Origin: an uncultured Oribacterium sp.
GTDB taxonomy: Bacteria > Bacillota > Clostridia > Lachnospirales > Lachnospiraceae
Length of the DNA: 64,000 bases
Direction of reading: 5' to 3'
Assembly (NCBI GenBank): GCA_946413525.1
Contig: CAMKKZ010000014.1
Coordinates: 1 to 64,000 of the forward strand
Both the position numbers and the translations under genes were made by a program. This document shows, in pieces, positions 8,058-16,148 of this stretch. Under the pieces are notes generated by a model. That model was not told the origin of the DNA. It was given only the letters and a program-made list of their open reading frames with translations, and did no database searches. Positions within the stretch are counted from its first letter, which is position 1. Every line of letters begins with the position of its first letter.

Positions 8058-9218
8058 ATGGCAGATGTATTATCCCAAAGCCAGATTGACGCTCTGCTGA
8101 AGTCGATGGCAAGCGCGCCTGCAGAACCGGAGCCTGCGAAGGCTGCAGAGCAGCCAAAGGCCGCAGAAGCGAAAAAGCAAGAAAAGGTACAAAAAAGAGA
8201 AGAAAAGAAGTATAATAAATACGACTTTTATAGTCCACGTAAGTTCACAAAGGAGAAGATACGTCTCCTGAAGAGTATTTTTGAAAATTACGCCAGAATT
8301 CTCACCTCCCAGATCAATGGTATATTCCGTACGATGACGGATATCACGGTGCTTGAGCTCAGGGAGACGAGATATTATGAATATGCTAATTCCTTCCATG
8401 AGAACGACTGCATGACGCTGGTAGACACTTATGTCAAGGAAAAAGGGAAAAACAATGTCCCGATGATGATCTTCCTGACCCCGGGCCTGACGCTGACATT
8501 GGTAAACCATATGCTGGGTGGCGCCGACACGGTGGTGAAGGTTCAGGAGGATTATCGGTATTCTGATGTAGAAACAGCCTTGTACAGACGGATTATGGAA
8601 TATATTGTGCATGCCCTGGGGGATGGTTTCTCCAATTATATCAGTGCTGACTTCAAGATTCAGCGGGTGGAGGAAAACCCCACCATGGTGCAGGAGGTCG
8701 GTCTGGATGAGACGGTGGTCATCATTGTCCTGAATGTGGATGTTTCCGGACTTGCGGCGGAGAAGGTTCGATTCTGCCTTCCCGGAACGCTTCTGGAACA
8801 TATGTTCAAGATCATAGACAACCGGAAGCACCTGGCCAGAGGCTTTGCATATGAAAATAACGAGCTGACCATCATGGAACATCTGCGTACTTCGGAATTC
8901 ACTCTTACGGGTCAGCTTAGCGTGGTGAAACTTGATATTTCCGATCTTTTTCACTTGAAAGTAGGAGATGTGATAGACCTTAACAAGCCGAAGACCAGCC
9001 CGGTGAAGCTATTCGTGGGGAAGCAGCCCTGGTTTACCGGAAAGATGGGCGTGTACAAGAAGAACATAGCCATACGCATCGAGGACAGAATCATGCAGAA
9101 AACAATCGAGACAGAGGAGTCTACGGGCGGCTGGGATTCGGATGAAACAATAGAGGCGGCAATAGAAAGGGAGAAATCACAGAAGAAGAGGGATTTGGAT
9201 CTTCTTCAGAATGCCTGA
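8058..9218 (+). CDS. fliM: Flagellar motor switch protein FliM
   Basis: This 386-residue protein has an N-terminal CheY-P-binding motif LSQSQIDALLKSM (residues 5-17) and an Ala/Lys/Glu-rich linker (18-50). The middle FliM domain spans about 55-245 (..ITVLELRETRYYEY.., ..MLGGADTVVKV..). A C-terminal SpoA/FliN-like domain lies at about 265-335. FliM forms the middle of the C-ring, contacts FliG and receives CheY-P. The start is ATG 8058 after GAGAGGAAGG. The C-terminal tail from 340 is Glu/Lys-rich. cheY follows 114 bases downstream. Confidence 0.96.
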   Translation: MADVLSQSQIDALLKSMASAPAEPEPAKAAEQPKAAEAKKQEKVQKREEKKYNKYDFYSPRKFTKEKIRLLKSIFENYARILTSQINGIFRTMTDITVLELRETRYYEYANSFHENDCMTLVDTYVKEKGKNNVPMMIFLTPGLTLTLVNHMLGGADTVVKVQEDYRYSDVETALYRRIMEYIVHALGDGFSNYISADFKIQRVEENPTMVQEVGLDETVVIIVLNVDVSGLAAEKVRFCLPGTLLEHMFKIIDNRKHLARGFAYENNELTIMEHLRTSEFTLTGQLSVVKLDISDLFHLKVGDVIDLNKPKTSPVKLFVGKQPWFTGKMGVYKKNIAIRIEDRIMQKTIETEESTGGWDSDETIEAAIEREKSQKKRDLDLLQNA

Positions 9219-9332
9219 GCGGATAACTTTCCAATGGCATAGCGGCCTGGCCGCGTCGATAAAGGATATTTATCAGGAGCAATCCTTTTAAATATAATAC
9301 CACTATTTTAATTTGATAGGAGAAGAAATACG

Positions 9333-9701
9333 ATGGCAAAGATATTGTTGGTTGATGATGCAGCGTTCATGCGGATGATGGTTAAGAATTCTTTGACGAA
9401 GGGCGGATTCGAGGATTGTACATTCGTAGAGGCCCAGGACGGCGCAGAAGCAGTCAAGAAATATGATGAGGAAAGCCCGGATCTGGTAATCATGGATATA
9501 ACGATGCCGAATATGGATGGCCTGCAGGCCTTGAAGAAGATTCGTGAAAATCATGCGGACGCAAAGGTTGTCATGTGCACAGCCATGGGTCAGGAAAGCA
9601 TGGTTGTCGATGCCATCAAGTCAGGGGCGAAGGACTTCATTGTGAAGCCGTTTAACGCGGAACGTATCACGTCCACGGTGAAGACGATCCTGGGGCTTTG
9701 A
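9333..9701 (+). CDS. cheY: Chemotaxis response regulator CheY
   Basis: A single 122-residue receiver domain. It has the acidic pair in ILLVDDAAFMRMM, the phosphoacceptor Asp55 in VIMDITMPNMDG, Thr83 in VVMCTAMGQ and Lys105 in FIVKPF, a complete active site. CheY-P binds FliM and FliY at the switch to change motor bias. The start is ATG 9333 after AGGAGAAG. The gene lies between fliM and the displaced flgC rather than after fliY. No cheA is visible in the window, so the kinase must be elsewhere. Confidence 0.95.
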   Translation: MAKILLVDDAAFMRMMVKNSLTKGGFEDCTFVEAQDGAEAVKKYDEESPDLVIMDITMPNMDGLQALKKIRENHADAKVVMCTAMGQESMVVDAIKSGAKDFIVKPFNAERITSTVKTILGL

Positions 9702-9728
9702 GCATAGGCGCGCTGCCGCATTTGTATA

Positions 9729-9911
9729 CAGGCAATTGAAGAGGTCAAAAAAACCACTTTGATAGAGGAGCCATGTAGTTTGCGATACCTCAGCCGTTTG
9801 TCAGGAATTAAAATGGCCCAAAAACCACTTTAATAGAGGAGCTGTGTGGCTTGCGATACCGTAGCTGTATGTCGGCAATTAAAATGGCCAAAAACCACTT
9901 TAATAAAGGAG
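9729..9911 (+). repeat. Family A repeat, 2-3 tandem copies, ending as flgC ribosome site
   Basis: Two full units of about 70 bp (from 9771 and 9842) follow a partial one at 9729. Each contains ATTAAAATGG..CCACTTTAAT, an imperfect inverted repeat around CCAAAAA, then an AGAGGAG end. The last copy ends TAATAAAGGAG (9901-9911), nine bases before the flgC ATG at 9921, and so supplies its Shine-Dalgarno sequence. Confidence 0.85.
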
Positions 9912-9920
9912 TCAGGCAAT

Positions 9921-10370
9921 ATGTCATTTCTTACTTCATTTGATATCAGCGCGTCAGGCATGAGCGCGCAGAGGCTGCGTCTTGACGTGGCCGCGGAAAA
10001 TATCGCGAATGTGGATACAACCAGGACGGAGGCGGGGGGCGCGTATCGGCGGAAAGACATTGTTTTTGAAAGCTTTGGCTCAAATACTTTCCGCGCAGCC
10101 CTGAGGAACGCGGCCAGAGGCAAAGGGTTTCGCGGGCAGAAGGCAGGTGTAAGGGTTGCTGACATTATCACGGACGACCGCGAGATGAAGAGGGTTTACA
10201 ATCCGAACCATCCGGATGCGGATGAAATGGGTTATGTGGATTATCCCAATGTGGATATGCTGAAGGAGACAGTGGACAGCATGGCGGCTACCCGTTCCTA
10301 TGAGGCCAATGTCACTGCTTTGAATGCGATGAAGACAATGGCGCAAAAAGCGTTGGAAATAGGCAAGTGA
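9921..10370 (+). CDS. flgC: Flagellar basal-body rod protein FlgC
   Basis: The protein is 149 residues, the usual FlgC length. It has the N-terminal rod motif ..FDISASGMSAQRLRLDVAAE.. and ..NIANVDTTRT.., and the C-terminal ..VDMLKETVDSMAATRSYEAN... FlgC is a proximal rod subunit. The frame is open upstream through the family A repeat to 9846, but ATG 9921 follows AAAGGAG and fits the family. flgC normally sits in flgB-flgC-fliE at the head of the operon. Here it is between cheY and fliY, so it has either moved or is a second copy; the upstream genes are outside the window. Confidence 0.93.
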   Translation: MSFLTSFDISASGMSAQRLRLDVAAENIANVDTTRTEAGGAYRRKDIVFESFGSNTFRAALRNAARGKGFRGQKAGVRVADIITDDREMKRVYNPNHPDADEMGYVDYPNVDMLKETVDSMAATRSYEANVTALNAMKTMAQKALEIGK

Positions 10371-10404
10371 TTATGTAATGTCCCGCGGCGGGCAGTGTTT
10401 TTCA

Positions 10405-10577
10405 TAATCGTACGGATACCACTTTATTTAATAGAGGAGCCATTTGGATTGCGATACATCTGTATGTCGGCAATTAAAATGGCCAAAAAAACACTTTTAT
10501 AGAGGGGCCATTTGGATTGCGATACTGCAGCCGTTTGTCAGGAATTAAAATGGCCAAAAACCACTTTGATAGAGGAG
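10405..10577 (+). repeat. Family A repeat, three tandem copies, ending as fliY ribosome site
   Basis: A partial copy (ends AATAGAGGAG at 10430-10439) and two further copies of roughly 70 bp follow one another. The middle copy has ACACTTTTATAGAGGGG, the last CCACTTTGATAGAGGAG. The final AGAGGAG (10571-10577) stands directly before the fliY start. Confidence 0.85.
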
Positions 10578-10584
10578 TATGGAG

Positions 10585-12360
10585 ATGGGCGCTAGTATTT
10601 TTAATGAAATGGAAATCGATGCGATTGGCGAGATAATGAATATCAGTCTTGGCGCATCCGCAACTGCGGTTTCCACACTTCTAGGCGCCGTGGTTAATAT
10701 TACTACACCGGTGGCAACGGTACAGACAAGGGATGAATTTGAATTTAAGGAGATGGATCCGGCCGTCGGGGTAGAGATTTCCTATGTAGAAGGCCTTGAC
10801 GGCAAGAATATCATGATGTTCTCAAGGAATGATGTGCGCATCATTGTTGGCATGATGATGGGCATGGAGATTCCTGAGGATGAATTCGAGATGGACGAGA
10901 TTAATGCCAGCGCCATCCGAGAAGTCATGAATCAGATGATGGGCGCTTCCGCAACGGCCTTGTCAGAATTTCTGGGTACCACCGTCAATATCTCAACGCC
11001 CGTTTCCTATGAAATTCCGGATGAGAAGACGTTCAAGGATCAGAATTTCGATGGGGACAAGCCCCAGGTGGTCGTCCGTTTCAATCTGGAAATAGAAGGC
11101 AAGCTTTCCAGCGCTTTCCTGAACATTATGTCTGTCGGACTTGTCAAAAAGCTCCTGGCACCCTTTGCGGAGCAGTTTGGGCTGCCGACGGATTCCGATG
11201 CCTATGATTATGAAACCCCGGAGATTGTCACCGGTGTGCCGCTTTCTGAGATCACGGACGAAGACCGCGCAGCGGTCGGTGATTTGGTGCATCGCCCCAT
11301 GGATCAAAGCTCAACGGACGCCCTGCTGAGGGGCATGCAGCAGGAGGAGGCGCCAAAGGAGAGCTCGAAGCCGCTGGATCAGGACGCCGTCAATGCCCTT
11401 CTGGCCAGCATGGGCGCCGGCGGAGCCGCTCCAGAGCCTGCCCCGGCAGCAGAGGACGATACGGACGCGCTGGCACAGGCTATCTTCAAGGATACCAAGC
11501 GTACGCTGAATCAAGAGGAGATGGACGAGCTCTTTGCCAGCCTGAAAGCGCAGGCAGAATCAGAGTCAGACCCGGAGCCTGAGCCGGCTCCGGCACCGGT
11601 CGAAGAGGTGATGCCGGCTCCTGCGCCGGCATCAGCAGAAAGCAGTTCAGGATCCGGAATGCCGCTTTCCCAGGCTCAGATTGATGCTATGAAGGCTTCC
11701 GCGGCACCGCAGGATAATGCTGCTCCGTCAGGGGCACCGCAGCCGGCAGCCCAGATTCCCGAGCCGCAGGTCATTCCACAGGGGGCTCCTCAGGGATCTG
11801 CCCAGGCAGCACAGCAAATGGGGCAGGCGGCCGCTGCTCCACAGGCCATGGCCCCATATCCAATGGCTTACGCGCAGCCTGATCCGCTGATGGTGCAGCT
11901 GCTCAGCCAGATGCAGCAATCCCAGGCGCAGATGATGAGCCAGATGCAGCAGTCCCAGAATCAGATGATCGAGCTGATTCGGGATATGCGCGCGGAAAAG
12001 CAGCAGCCTCCTGTTCAGGAAGAGAAAAAGAAAGACGGGTCGCTGATCAAGCCGTTGAATTCAAGGGAGTTTGATGGGGATAACGGAAGCGAAGGGGAGA
12101 ATGAGGACAACCGGGAAATGCTTATGAAGGTTCCTCTGGAGATTTCCGTGGAAATCGGCAGGACCCGGAAGCTGGTGAAGGATATCCTTGAATTCACTCA
12201 GGGTTCGCTGGTCGTTCTTGACAAGATGGCCGGTGAACAGGCGGATCTCTATGTCAATGGAGAGTGCATAGCCCGCGGTGACATAGTGGTTGTTGAAGAT
12301 AATTTTGGCATCCGTATTACCGAGATTTTAAAGAAGGATATTAACGAGGAGAGCCTGTAA
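10585..12360 (+). CDS. fliY: Flagellar motor switch phosphatase FliY, long linker with FliM-type motifs
   Basis: The protein is 591 residues, much longer than the roughly 380 of B. subtilis FliY. It starts with a CheC-like CheY-P phosphatase module. Two active sites keep Glu and Asn: ..IGEIMNISLGASATA.. (about 10620-10670) and ..IREVMNQMMGASATA.. (about 10920-10970). The C-terminal SpoA/FliN domain spans about 12115-12350. The Pro/Ala/Gln linker between them holds four FliM-N-like motifs: MDQSSTDALLRGM (11299), LDQDAVNALLASM (11374), LNQEEMDELFASL (11506) and LSQAQIDAMKASA (11665). ATG 10579 lies one base after AGAGGAG; ATG 10585 has normal spacing, so I start there. FliY is both C-ring subunit and CheY-P phosphatase. 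Confidence 0.93.
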   Translation: MGASIFNEMEIDAIGEIMNISLGASATAVSTLLGAVVNITTPVATVQTRDEFEFKEMDPAVGVEISYVEGLDGKNIMMFSRNDVRIIVGMMMGMEIPEDEFEMDEINASAIREVMNQMMGASATALSEFLGTTVNISTPVSYEIPDEKTFKDQNFDGDKPQVVVRFNLEIEGKLSSAFLNIMSVGLVKKLLAPFAEQFGLPTDSDAYDYETPEIVTGVPLSEITDEDRAAVGDLVHRPMDQSSTDALLRGMQQEEAPKESSKPLDQDAVNALLASMGAGGAAPEPAPAAEDDTDALAQAIFKDTKRTLNQEEMDELFASLKAQAESESDPEPEPAPAPVEEVMPAPAPASAESSSGSGMPLSQAQIDAMKASAAPQDNAAPSGAPQPAAQIPEPQVIPQGAPQGSAQAAQQMGQAAAAPQAMAPYPMAYAQPDPLMVQLLSQMQQSQAQMMSQMQQSQNQMIELIRDMRAEKQQPPVQEEKKKDGSLIKPLNSREFDGDNGSEGENEDNREMLMKVPLEISVEIGRTRKLVKDILEFTQGSLVVLDKMAGEQADLYVNGECIARGDIVVVEDNFGIRITEILKKDINEESL

Positions 12361-12363
12361 AGA

Positions 12364-12756
12364 ATGAATGACTCCATTTCCATGGTCTCTGCTGTCTTGA
12401 TGACGATTCTGATACTTCTGATGGCTTATGGGGCAAGCCGTTTCCTGGGAAGACAGTGGAACGGCTTCCGTAACGGAAGATACATGAGGATTATAGACCA
12501 GCTTCCAATCGGTCAGGACAGGCAGCTTCTGATTCTGAAGATAGAACAGGAAGAGGATTGTTATCTCCTGGCCTCCAGCCCTGCCGGGGTCACTGTGCTG
12601 GGCAGGCTGGAAGGACAGTATCTTCCGGATTCCTTCCCTACTGCGCATGGAGGAAAGGGATCCTTTCATTTTCAAAGCACTTTTTCCTCGCTTCTTGAGA
12701 GAAGGAAGCAAAAGGATGGAAAGGGTAGAGACGGAGTCGATGAGGAAGGGAAATGA
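12364..12756 (+). CDS. fliO: Flagellar export gate assembly protein FliO
   Basis: A 130-residue protein with one N-terminal transmembrane helix (about 6-27) and a small cytoplasmic domain ..RYMRIIDQLPIGQDRQLLILKI.., the FliO/FliZ signature. FliO helps assemble the FliP-FliR export pore. Its start lies four bases after fliY and its stop overlaps the fliP start (ATGA), so fliY-fliO-fliP are tightly coupled. The Lys/Arg-rich C-terminus (about 100-130) looks disordered. Confidence 0.88.
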   Translation: MNDSISMVSAVLMTILILLMAYGASRFLGRQWNGFRNGRYMRIIDQLPIGQDRQLLILKIEQEEDCYLLASSPAGVTVLGRLEGQYLPDSFPTAHGGKGSFHFQSTFSSLLERRKQKDGKGRDGVDEEGK

Positions 12757-13409
12757 ATGAGCTTCTTTCGGGATTGAACGGGGGAAGCGTGCCTACGCTG
12801 GAATTGATCTATCTGATCACGCTGGTAACGCTTCTTCCATCCATTGTCCTTATGATGACGTCCTTTACGAGGACGATTATTATATTGTCTTTTACGCGGA
12901 ATGCCATGGGCGTGCAGCAAAACCCTCCAAGCATGGTGCTGGTCGGAATTTCACTTTTCCTGACTGTTTATATCATGAATCCTACGCTTTCAAGGATGAA
13001 CGAGGAAGCCTATCAGCCCTACAAGGAATCCGCGATCACCCAGGAGGAATGTCTTGAGCGGATGTCGACGTACATGAAGGAATTCATGCTGCGGAACACG
13101 GAGAAAAGGACTCTGGACAGGTTTGTGGAAATGTCGAAAACCGAGCTGCAGGGCGATCCCATGGATTATCCCCTGACGGTTGTCACGCCGGCTTTTATGA
13201 CCAGTGAATTGAAAAGAGGCTTCCTTGCCGGCTTCCTGATCTATTTACCCTTCCTCTTGGTGGATGTGGTGGTATCTACAACCCTGATGGCCATGGGCAT
13301 GGTCATGCTGCCTCCAACAATGGTTTCAATGCCTTTCAAGTTGTTATTGTTTGTGACCGTGGATGGCTGGACGCTGCTGTTTTCGACCATTGTCCAGAGC
13401 TTCCATTAA
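12753..13409 (+). CDS. fliP: Flagellar export gate protein FliP
   Basis: A 218-residue integral membrane protein. The family blocks are clear: ..TSFTRTIIILSFTRNAMGVQQNPP.. , ..VVTPAFMTSELKRGFLAGFLIYLPFL.. split across helices 1-4, and ..MGMVMLPPTMVSMPFKLLLF... Five FliP with FliQ and FliR form the export pore. It has no cleavable signal peptide comparable to that of enterobacterial FliP. The start ATG 12753 overlaps the fliO stop by four bases. fliQ follows after 226 bases occupied by a hairpin element, which breaks an otherwise tight operon. Confidence 0.96.
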   Translation: MNELLSGLNGGSVPTLELIYLITLVTLLPSIVLMMTSFTRTIIILSFTRNAMGVQQNPPSMVLVGISLFLTVYIMNPTLSRMNEEAYQPYKESAITQEECLERMSTYMKEFMLRNTEKRTLDRFVEMSKTELQGDPMDYPLTVVTPAFMTSELKRGFLAGFLIYLPFLLVDVVVSTTLMAMGMVMLPPTMVSMPFKLLLFVTVDGWTLLFSTIVQSFH

Positions 13410-13447
13410 GTTGGGCAGTTGACAATTGCGGCAGTCTTGTTATTTCT

Positions 13448-13551
13448 GGGTTTTTCCGCAGCACAAGGAATGCTGCGGAAAAATCTGAACAAAATATGCC
13501 AGAAAGCATATTTTGTTCAGACGCATCCCTGTGGGATGCGCCAAATACGGT
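13448..13551. repeat. Family E multi-hairpin element (fliP-fliQ gap)
   Basis: Three consecutive perfect hairpins: TTTTTCCGCAGCA/TGCTGCGGAAAAA (13451-13483), CTGAACAAAATATGC/GCATATTTTGTTCAG (13485-13520) and ACGCATCCC-tGT-GGGATGCG (13521-13540). They are followed by CCAAATACGG. The last hairpin with its flank is the reverse complement of part of the element at 1-207, and CTAAATACGG recurs at about 33803. None is followed by a run of T, so it is not a plain terminator. Confidence 0.8.
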
Positions 13552-13635
13552 ATAAACTATGCCTGAGTAAGTGTATGTAGACTTTTTCAAAAGGCATTTT
13601 TAGATAGATTGATAATAAACGCAGGAGGCGGCCGG

Positions 13636-13902
13636 ATGCTTAACAGCAACGAAATTTTGGAGATTTTAAATCAGACCTTTTTGCTTGCGTTAAGGATAGC
13701 GCTCCCTCTGCTGCTTGTAAGCATGATTATAGGCATTGTGATCGCCATATTTCAGGCAGCTACCTCAATTAATGAGCAGACACTGACATTTGTTCCAAAG
13801 CTTCTTTCCATAGTCGGGATGCTTGTTCTTCTGGGAGGTACGATGCTCCGCACCCTTCAGGAGTTTTTCATAAGGATTCTGACGATAATCCAGGGGGGCT
13901 AA
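13636..13902 (+). CDS. fliQ: Flagellar export gate protein FliQ
   Basis: An 88-residue protein with two transmembrane helices (about 15-37 and 52-72). It has the family sequence ..TFLLALRIALPLLLVSMIIG.. and ..IFQAATSINEQTLTFVPKLL... FliQ packs around the FliP5-FliR core of the export gate. The start is ATG 13636 after AGGAGG (13623-13628); the upstream in-frame start at 13609 is rejected because it lies ahead of the ribosome site. Confidence 0.95.
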   Translation: MLNSNEILEILNQTFLLALRIALPLLLVSMIIGIVIAIFQAATSINEQTLTFVPKLLSIVGMLVLLGGTMLRTLQEFFIRILTIIQGG

Positions 13903-14032
13903 CGAAGCAGTCGATGCAATGCCGCTTTTATTTCTGAATAATAATGAAAATCCTGAACGGGCCAGGCGGATGCTTCAGGCACTATGCAATATCCGTTTGC
14001 AAATTATCAAGGCCGTGAAAGGCTTTGTTAAC

Positions 14033-14110
14033 AGAGGATCCGTATAGCTAGCGATATCGCAGCTGTTAGTTGGCAATTAAAATAGCCCCAAAATCACTTT
14101 AATAGAGGAG
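14033..14110 (+). repeat. Family A repeat, single copy, ending as fliR ribosome site
   Basis: Starts AGAGGATCCGTATAGCTAGC, continues GATATCGCAGCTGTTAGTTG, then AATTAAAATAGCCCCAAAAT and CACTTTAATAGAGGAG. The AGAGGAGGAG end lies just before the fliR GTG at 14117. The 130 bases between fliQ and this repeat show no further feature. Confidence 0.8.
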
Positions 14111-14116
14111 GAGTGC

Positions 14117-14875
14117 GTGTTCCTGCTTTTTTGTCTCATTATCATGCGGATGAGCGGCGCGGTGATCATGCATCCGGTGCTTGGAAGAACAAACTATCCG
14201 GCAAGAGTGAAAGCCGCGCTGATTTTTTCGTTATCTTTGCTATTATACATATGGACGGGGGGAGTCCTGCAACAGGAGCCTTCGACACTGTTGGAATTTG
14301 GAGTTATGCTTGTGCAGGAGCTTTTCATAGGTTTCTGCATGGGCATAGGAATGGATCTTGTATTTTTTTCATTACGCTATGCTACAGCCGTCATAGATCA
14401 TGCAATGGGTCTTACTATGGCCCATGTGTTTGACCCGTCCACCAGCAGTCAGTCTACCGTAACCACAGGCTTGCTGTACGCCTTCCTTGTTCTGCTTTTC
14501 CTGGTGACGGATGGCCATCTTCGTTTTTTGGAACTGATCTTCCGCTCCGCGGAGCTGATCCCTTTTGGCGGCTTCCGTTACTCTTCAGAAATTCCGCAGT
14601 ATATGCTGCGCCTGTTTTCTGAATGCTTTGTGCGCGGTATGCAGATGGCTTTCCCTATTTTGGGAATTGAGCTCATGGTGGAGGTGGCGCTGGGCATTTT
14701 GATGCGCGTTGTGCAGCAGATTAATGTTTTCCAGGTGAATTTCCAGATCAAGATCATTGTAGGGCTTCTGATGCTTTTCTTCCTGCTCACGCCGATTGCG
14801 GACAGGATGAAAACGACCATTGAATATGGCTTTGAGGTATTGGAAAGCATACTTTCAATGCTTTTGCCACGTTAG
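14117..14875 (+). CDS. fliR: Flagellar export gate protein FliR
   Basis: This 252-residue protein has about six membrane helices. It matches FliR in ..VIMHPVLGRTNYPARVKAAL.. , ..GFCMGIGMDLVFFSLRYA.. and the C-terminal ..QINVFQVNFQIKIIVGLLML... FliR joins FliP in the export pore and contacts FlhB. The start appears to be GTG 14117 behind the repeat-borne AGAGGAGGAG. This makes the N-terminus some residues shorter than many FliR, because the first helix begins at once. Confidence 0.93.
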   Translation: MFLLFCLIIMRMSGAVIMHPVLGRTNYPARVKAALIFSLSLLLYIWTGGVLQQEPSTLLEFGVMLVQELFIGFCMGIGMDLVFFSLRYATAVIDHAMGLTMAHVFDPSTSSQSTVTTGLLYAFLVLLFLVTDGHLRFLELIFRSAELIPFGGFRYSSEIPQYMLRLFSECFVRGMQMAFPILGIELMVEVALGILMRVVQQINVFQVNFQIKIIVGLLMLFFLLTPIADRMKTTIEYGFEVLESILSMLLPR

Positions 14876-14879
14876 CGGA

Positions 14880-15030
14880 AAATTTTTGCAACTATTCAGT
14901 TCGCACCTTGCGCTTGCCGCAAGGTGCGTATGAAAGCCTCGAAAAGCACGCCTCGGGCGTACTCGGAATGCGCGTAAGTGCCACGCCCGAGGCGTAAGTG
15001 TTCAGATTGACTGAACAGTTACAAATTTTT
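14880..15030. repeat. Family D nested palindromic element (fliR-flhB gap)
   Basis: The outer arms AATTTTTGCAACTATTCAG and CTGAACAGTTACAAATTTTT are near-perfect inverted repeats. They enclose CGCACCTTGCG-cttgc-CGCAAGGTGCG and ACGCCTCGGGCGT/ACGCCCGAGGCGT. It begins right after the fliR stop and ends just before the flhB ribosome site. The core arm GTAACTGTTCAG/CTGAACAGTTAC occurs as a simple hairpin at 23820 and 31517. Confidence 0.8.
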
Positions 15031-15049
15031 ATAAAAGGAGGCACAATCA

Positions 15050-16123
15050 TTGGCAGAGGGTCCCGGCGGCGAGAAAACCGAACAACCTACCGCGAAAAAA
15101 CGGAGTGATGCCAGAAAGGAAGGAAATGTCCTTCAAAGCAAGGATGTTTCTACGGTAGTCGTGCTGCTTGGCATATTCTGCCTGCTCAGAATACTTCTTC
15201 CCTATATCTACCGAGATATGAGGGAGTTTATGATTTATATACTGAAGTTATGCGGCGCGGATGGAGCTTCGCCTGTTACTCCGCGACTCTTTATCCGATT
15301 TTTATTTTATGCCATGAAGTCAGCGTTACCGCTCCTGCTTACGACGATGCTGCTTGGCATCCTGGGCACCGGAGCCCAGACCAGGTTTAACATTACTTTC
15401 CAGAAGCTGAAATTCAAGCTTTCCAATATGAATCCTCTGAATGGCATTAAAAAAGTATTTTCACTCAAAAATCTGGTCGAGCTTTTGAAGAATCTCCTGA
15501 AGATAACGATTCTCATCGTGCTTTTATATACGATCCTTAAGGATGATATCCTGCCGATTGCCAGGATGATCAATATGAACCTGCTGAGTTCTACCGTTTT
15601 GCTCCTTCGGATGATATTTGATCTGGTAATCCGGGTGTGTATGGCCTTCATTGTCATCGCTTTTTTTGATTTTCTATACCAGAGATGGGATTACGAGAAC
15701 GGCCTGAAGATGACAAAGCAGGAAGTGAAGGATGAATTTAAGAATACAGAAGGGAATCCTGAAATCAAAGGACGTATACGTTCTCTCATGCGGCAGCGCG
15801 CGAACCAGCGTATGATGCAGCAGGTGCCGGAGGCGGATGTCATTATCCGTAACCCTACGCACCTGGCAATCGCATTGAAATACGACCCCGAAAAGGCGGG
15901 CGCCCCCCTGGTTTTGGCCAAGGGGCAGGATCAGGTGGCACTCCGTATCGTCAGGATAGCGGAGGAGCATGGCGTAATTGTAATGGAAAACAAAGATCTC
16001 GCGAGGGCCATGTACCCCATGTGCGAGCTTAACCGGGAAATACCTGCGGAGTTTTATGGCGCGGTGGCAGAGATACTTGTTTATATTTACAAGCAGCAGA
16101 ATCGGGAGGATATGTTGCTATAG
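15050..16123 (+). CDS. flhB: Flagellar export switch protein FlhB
   Basis: A 357-residue protein with a charged N-terminus (GEKTEQPTAKKRSDARKEG), four membrane helices (about 30-210) and a cytoplasmic C-terminal domain. The self-cleavage motif NPTH is at 268-271 (..IIRNPTHLAIALKY..). FlhB cleaves there and, with FliK, switches substrate class from rod-hook to filament. The start is TTG 15050 after AAAAGGAGG (15033-15041). flhA follows after 25 bases. A second gene for the cytoplasmic domain alone is at 42348. Confidence 0.96.
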   Translation: MAEGPGGEKTEQPTAKKRSDARKEGNVLQSKDVSTVVVLLGIFCLLRILLPYIYRDMREFMIYILKLCGADGASPVTPRLFIRFLFYAMKSALPLLLTTMLLGILGTGAQTRFNITFQKLKFKLSNMNPLNGIKKVFSLKNLVELLKNLLKITILIVLLYTILKDDILPIARMINMNLLSSTVLLLRMIFDLVIRVCMAFIVIAFFDFLYQRWDYENGLKMTKQEVKDEFKNTEGNPEIKGRIRSLMRQRANQRMMQQVPEADVIIRNPTHLAIALKYDPEKAGAPLVLAKGQDQVALRIVRIAEEHGVIVMENKDLARAMYPMCELNREIPAEFYGAVAEILVYIYKQQNREDMLL

Positions 16124-16148
16124 CGATAGGCAGTAGGAAAGCGTAGGA

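Noticed and set aside
9729-10577. Possible CRISPR array in the regularly spaced family A copies
   Set aside because: Units follow each other directly with no unique spacers, the number is small, and no cas gene is near.
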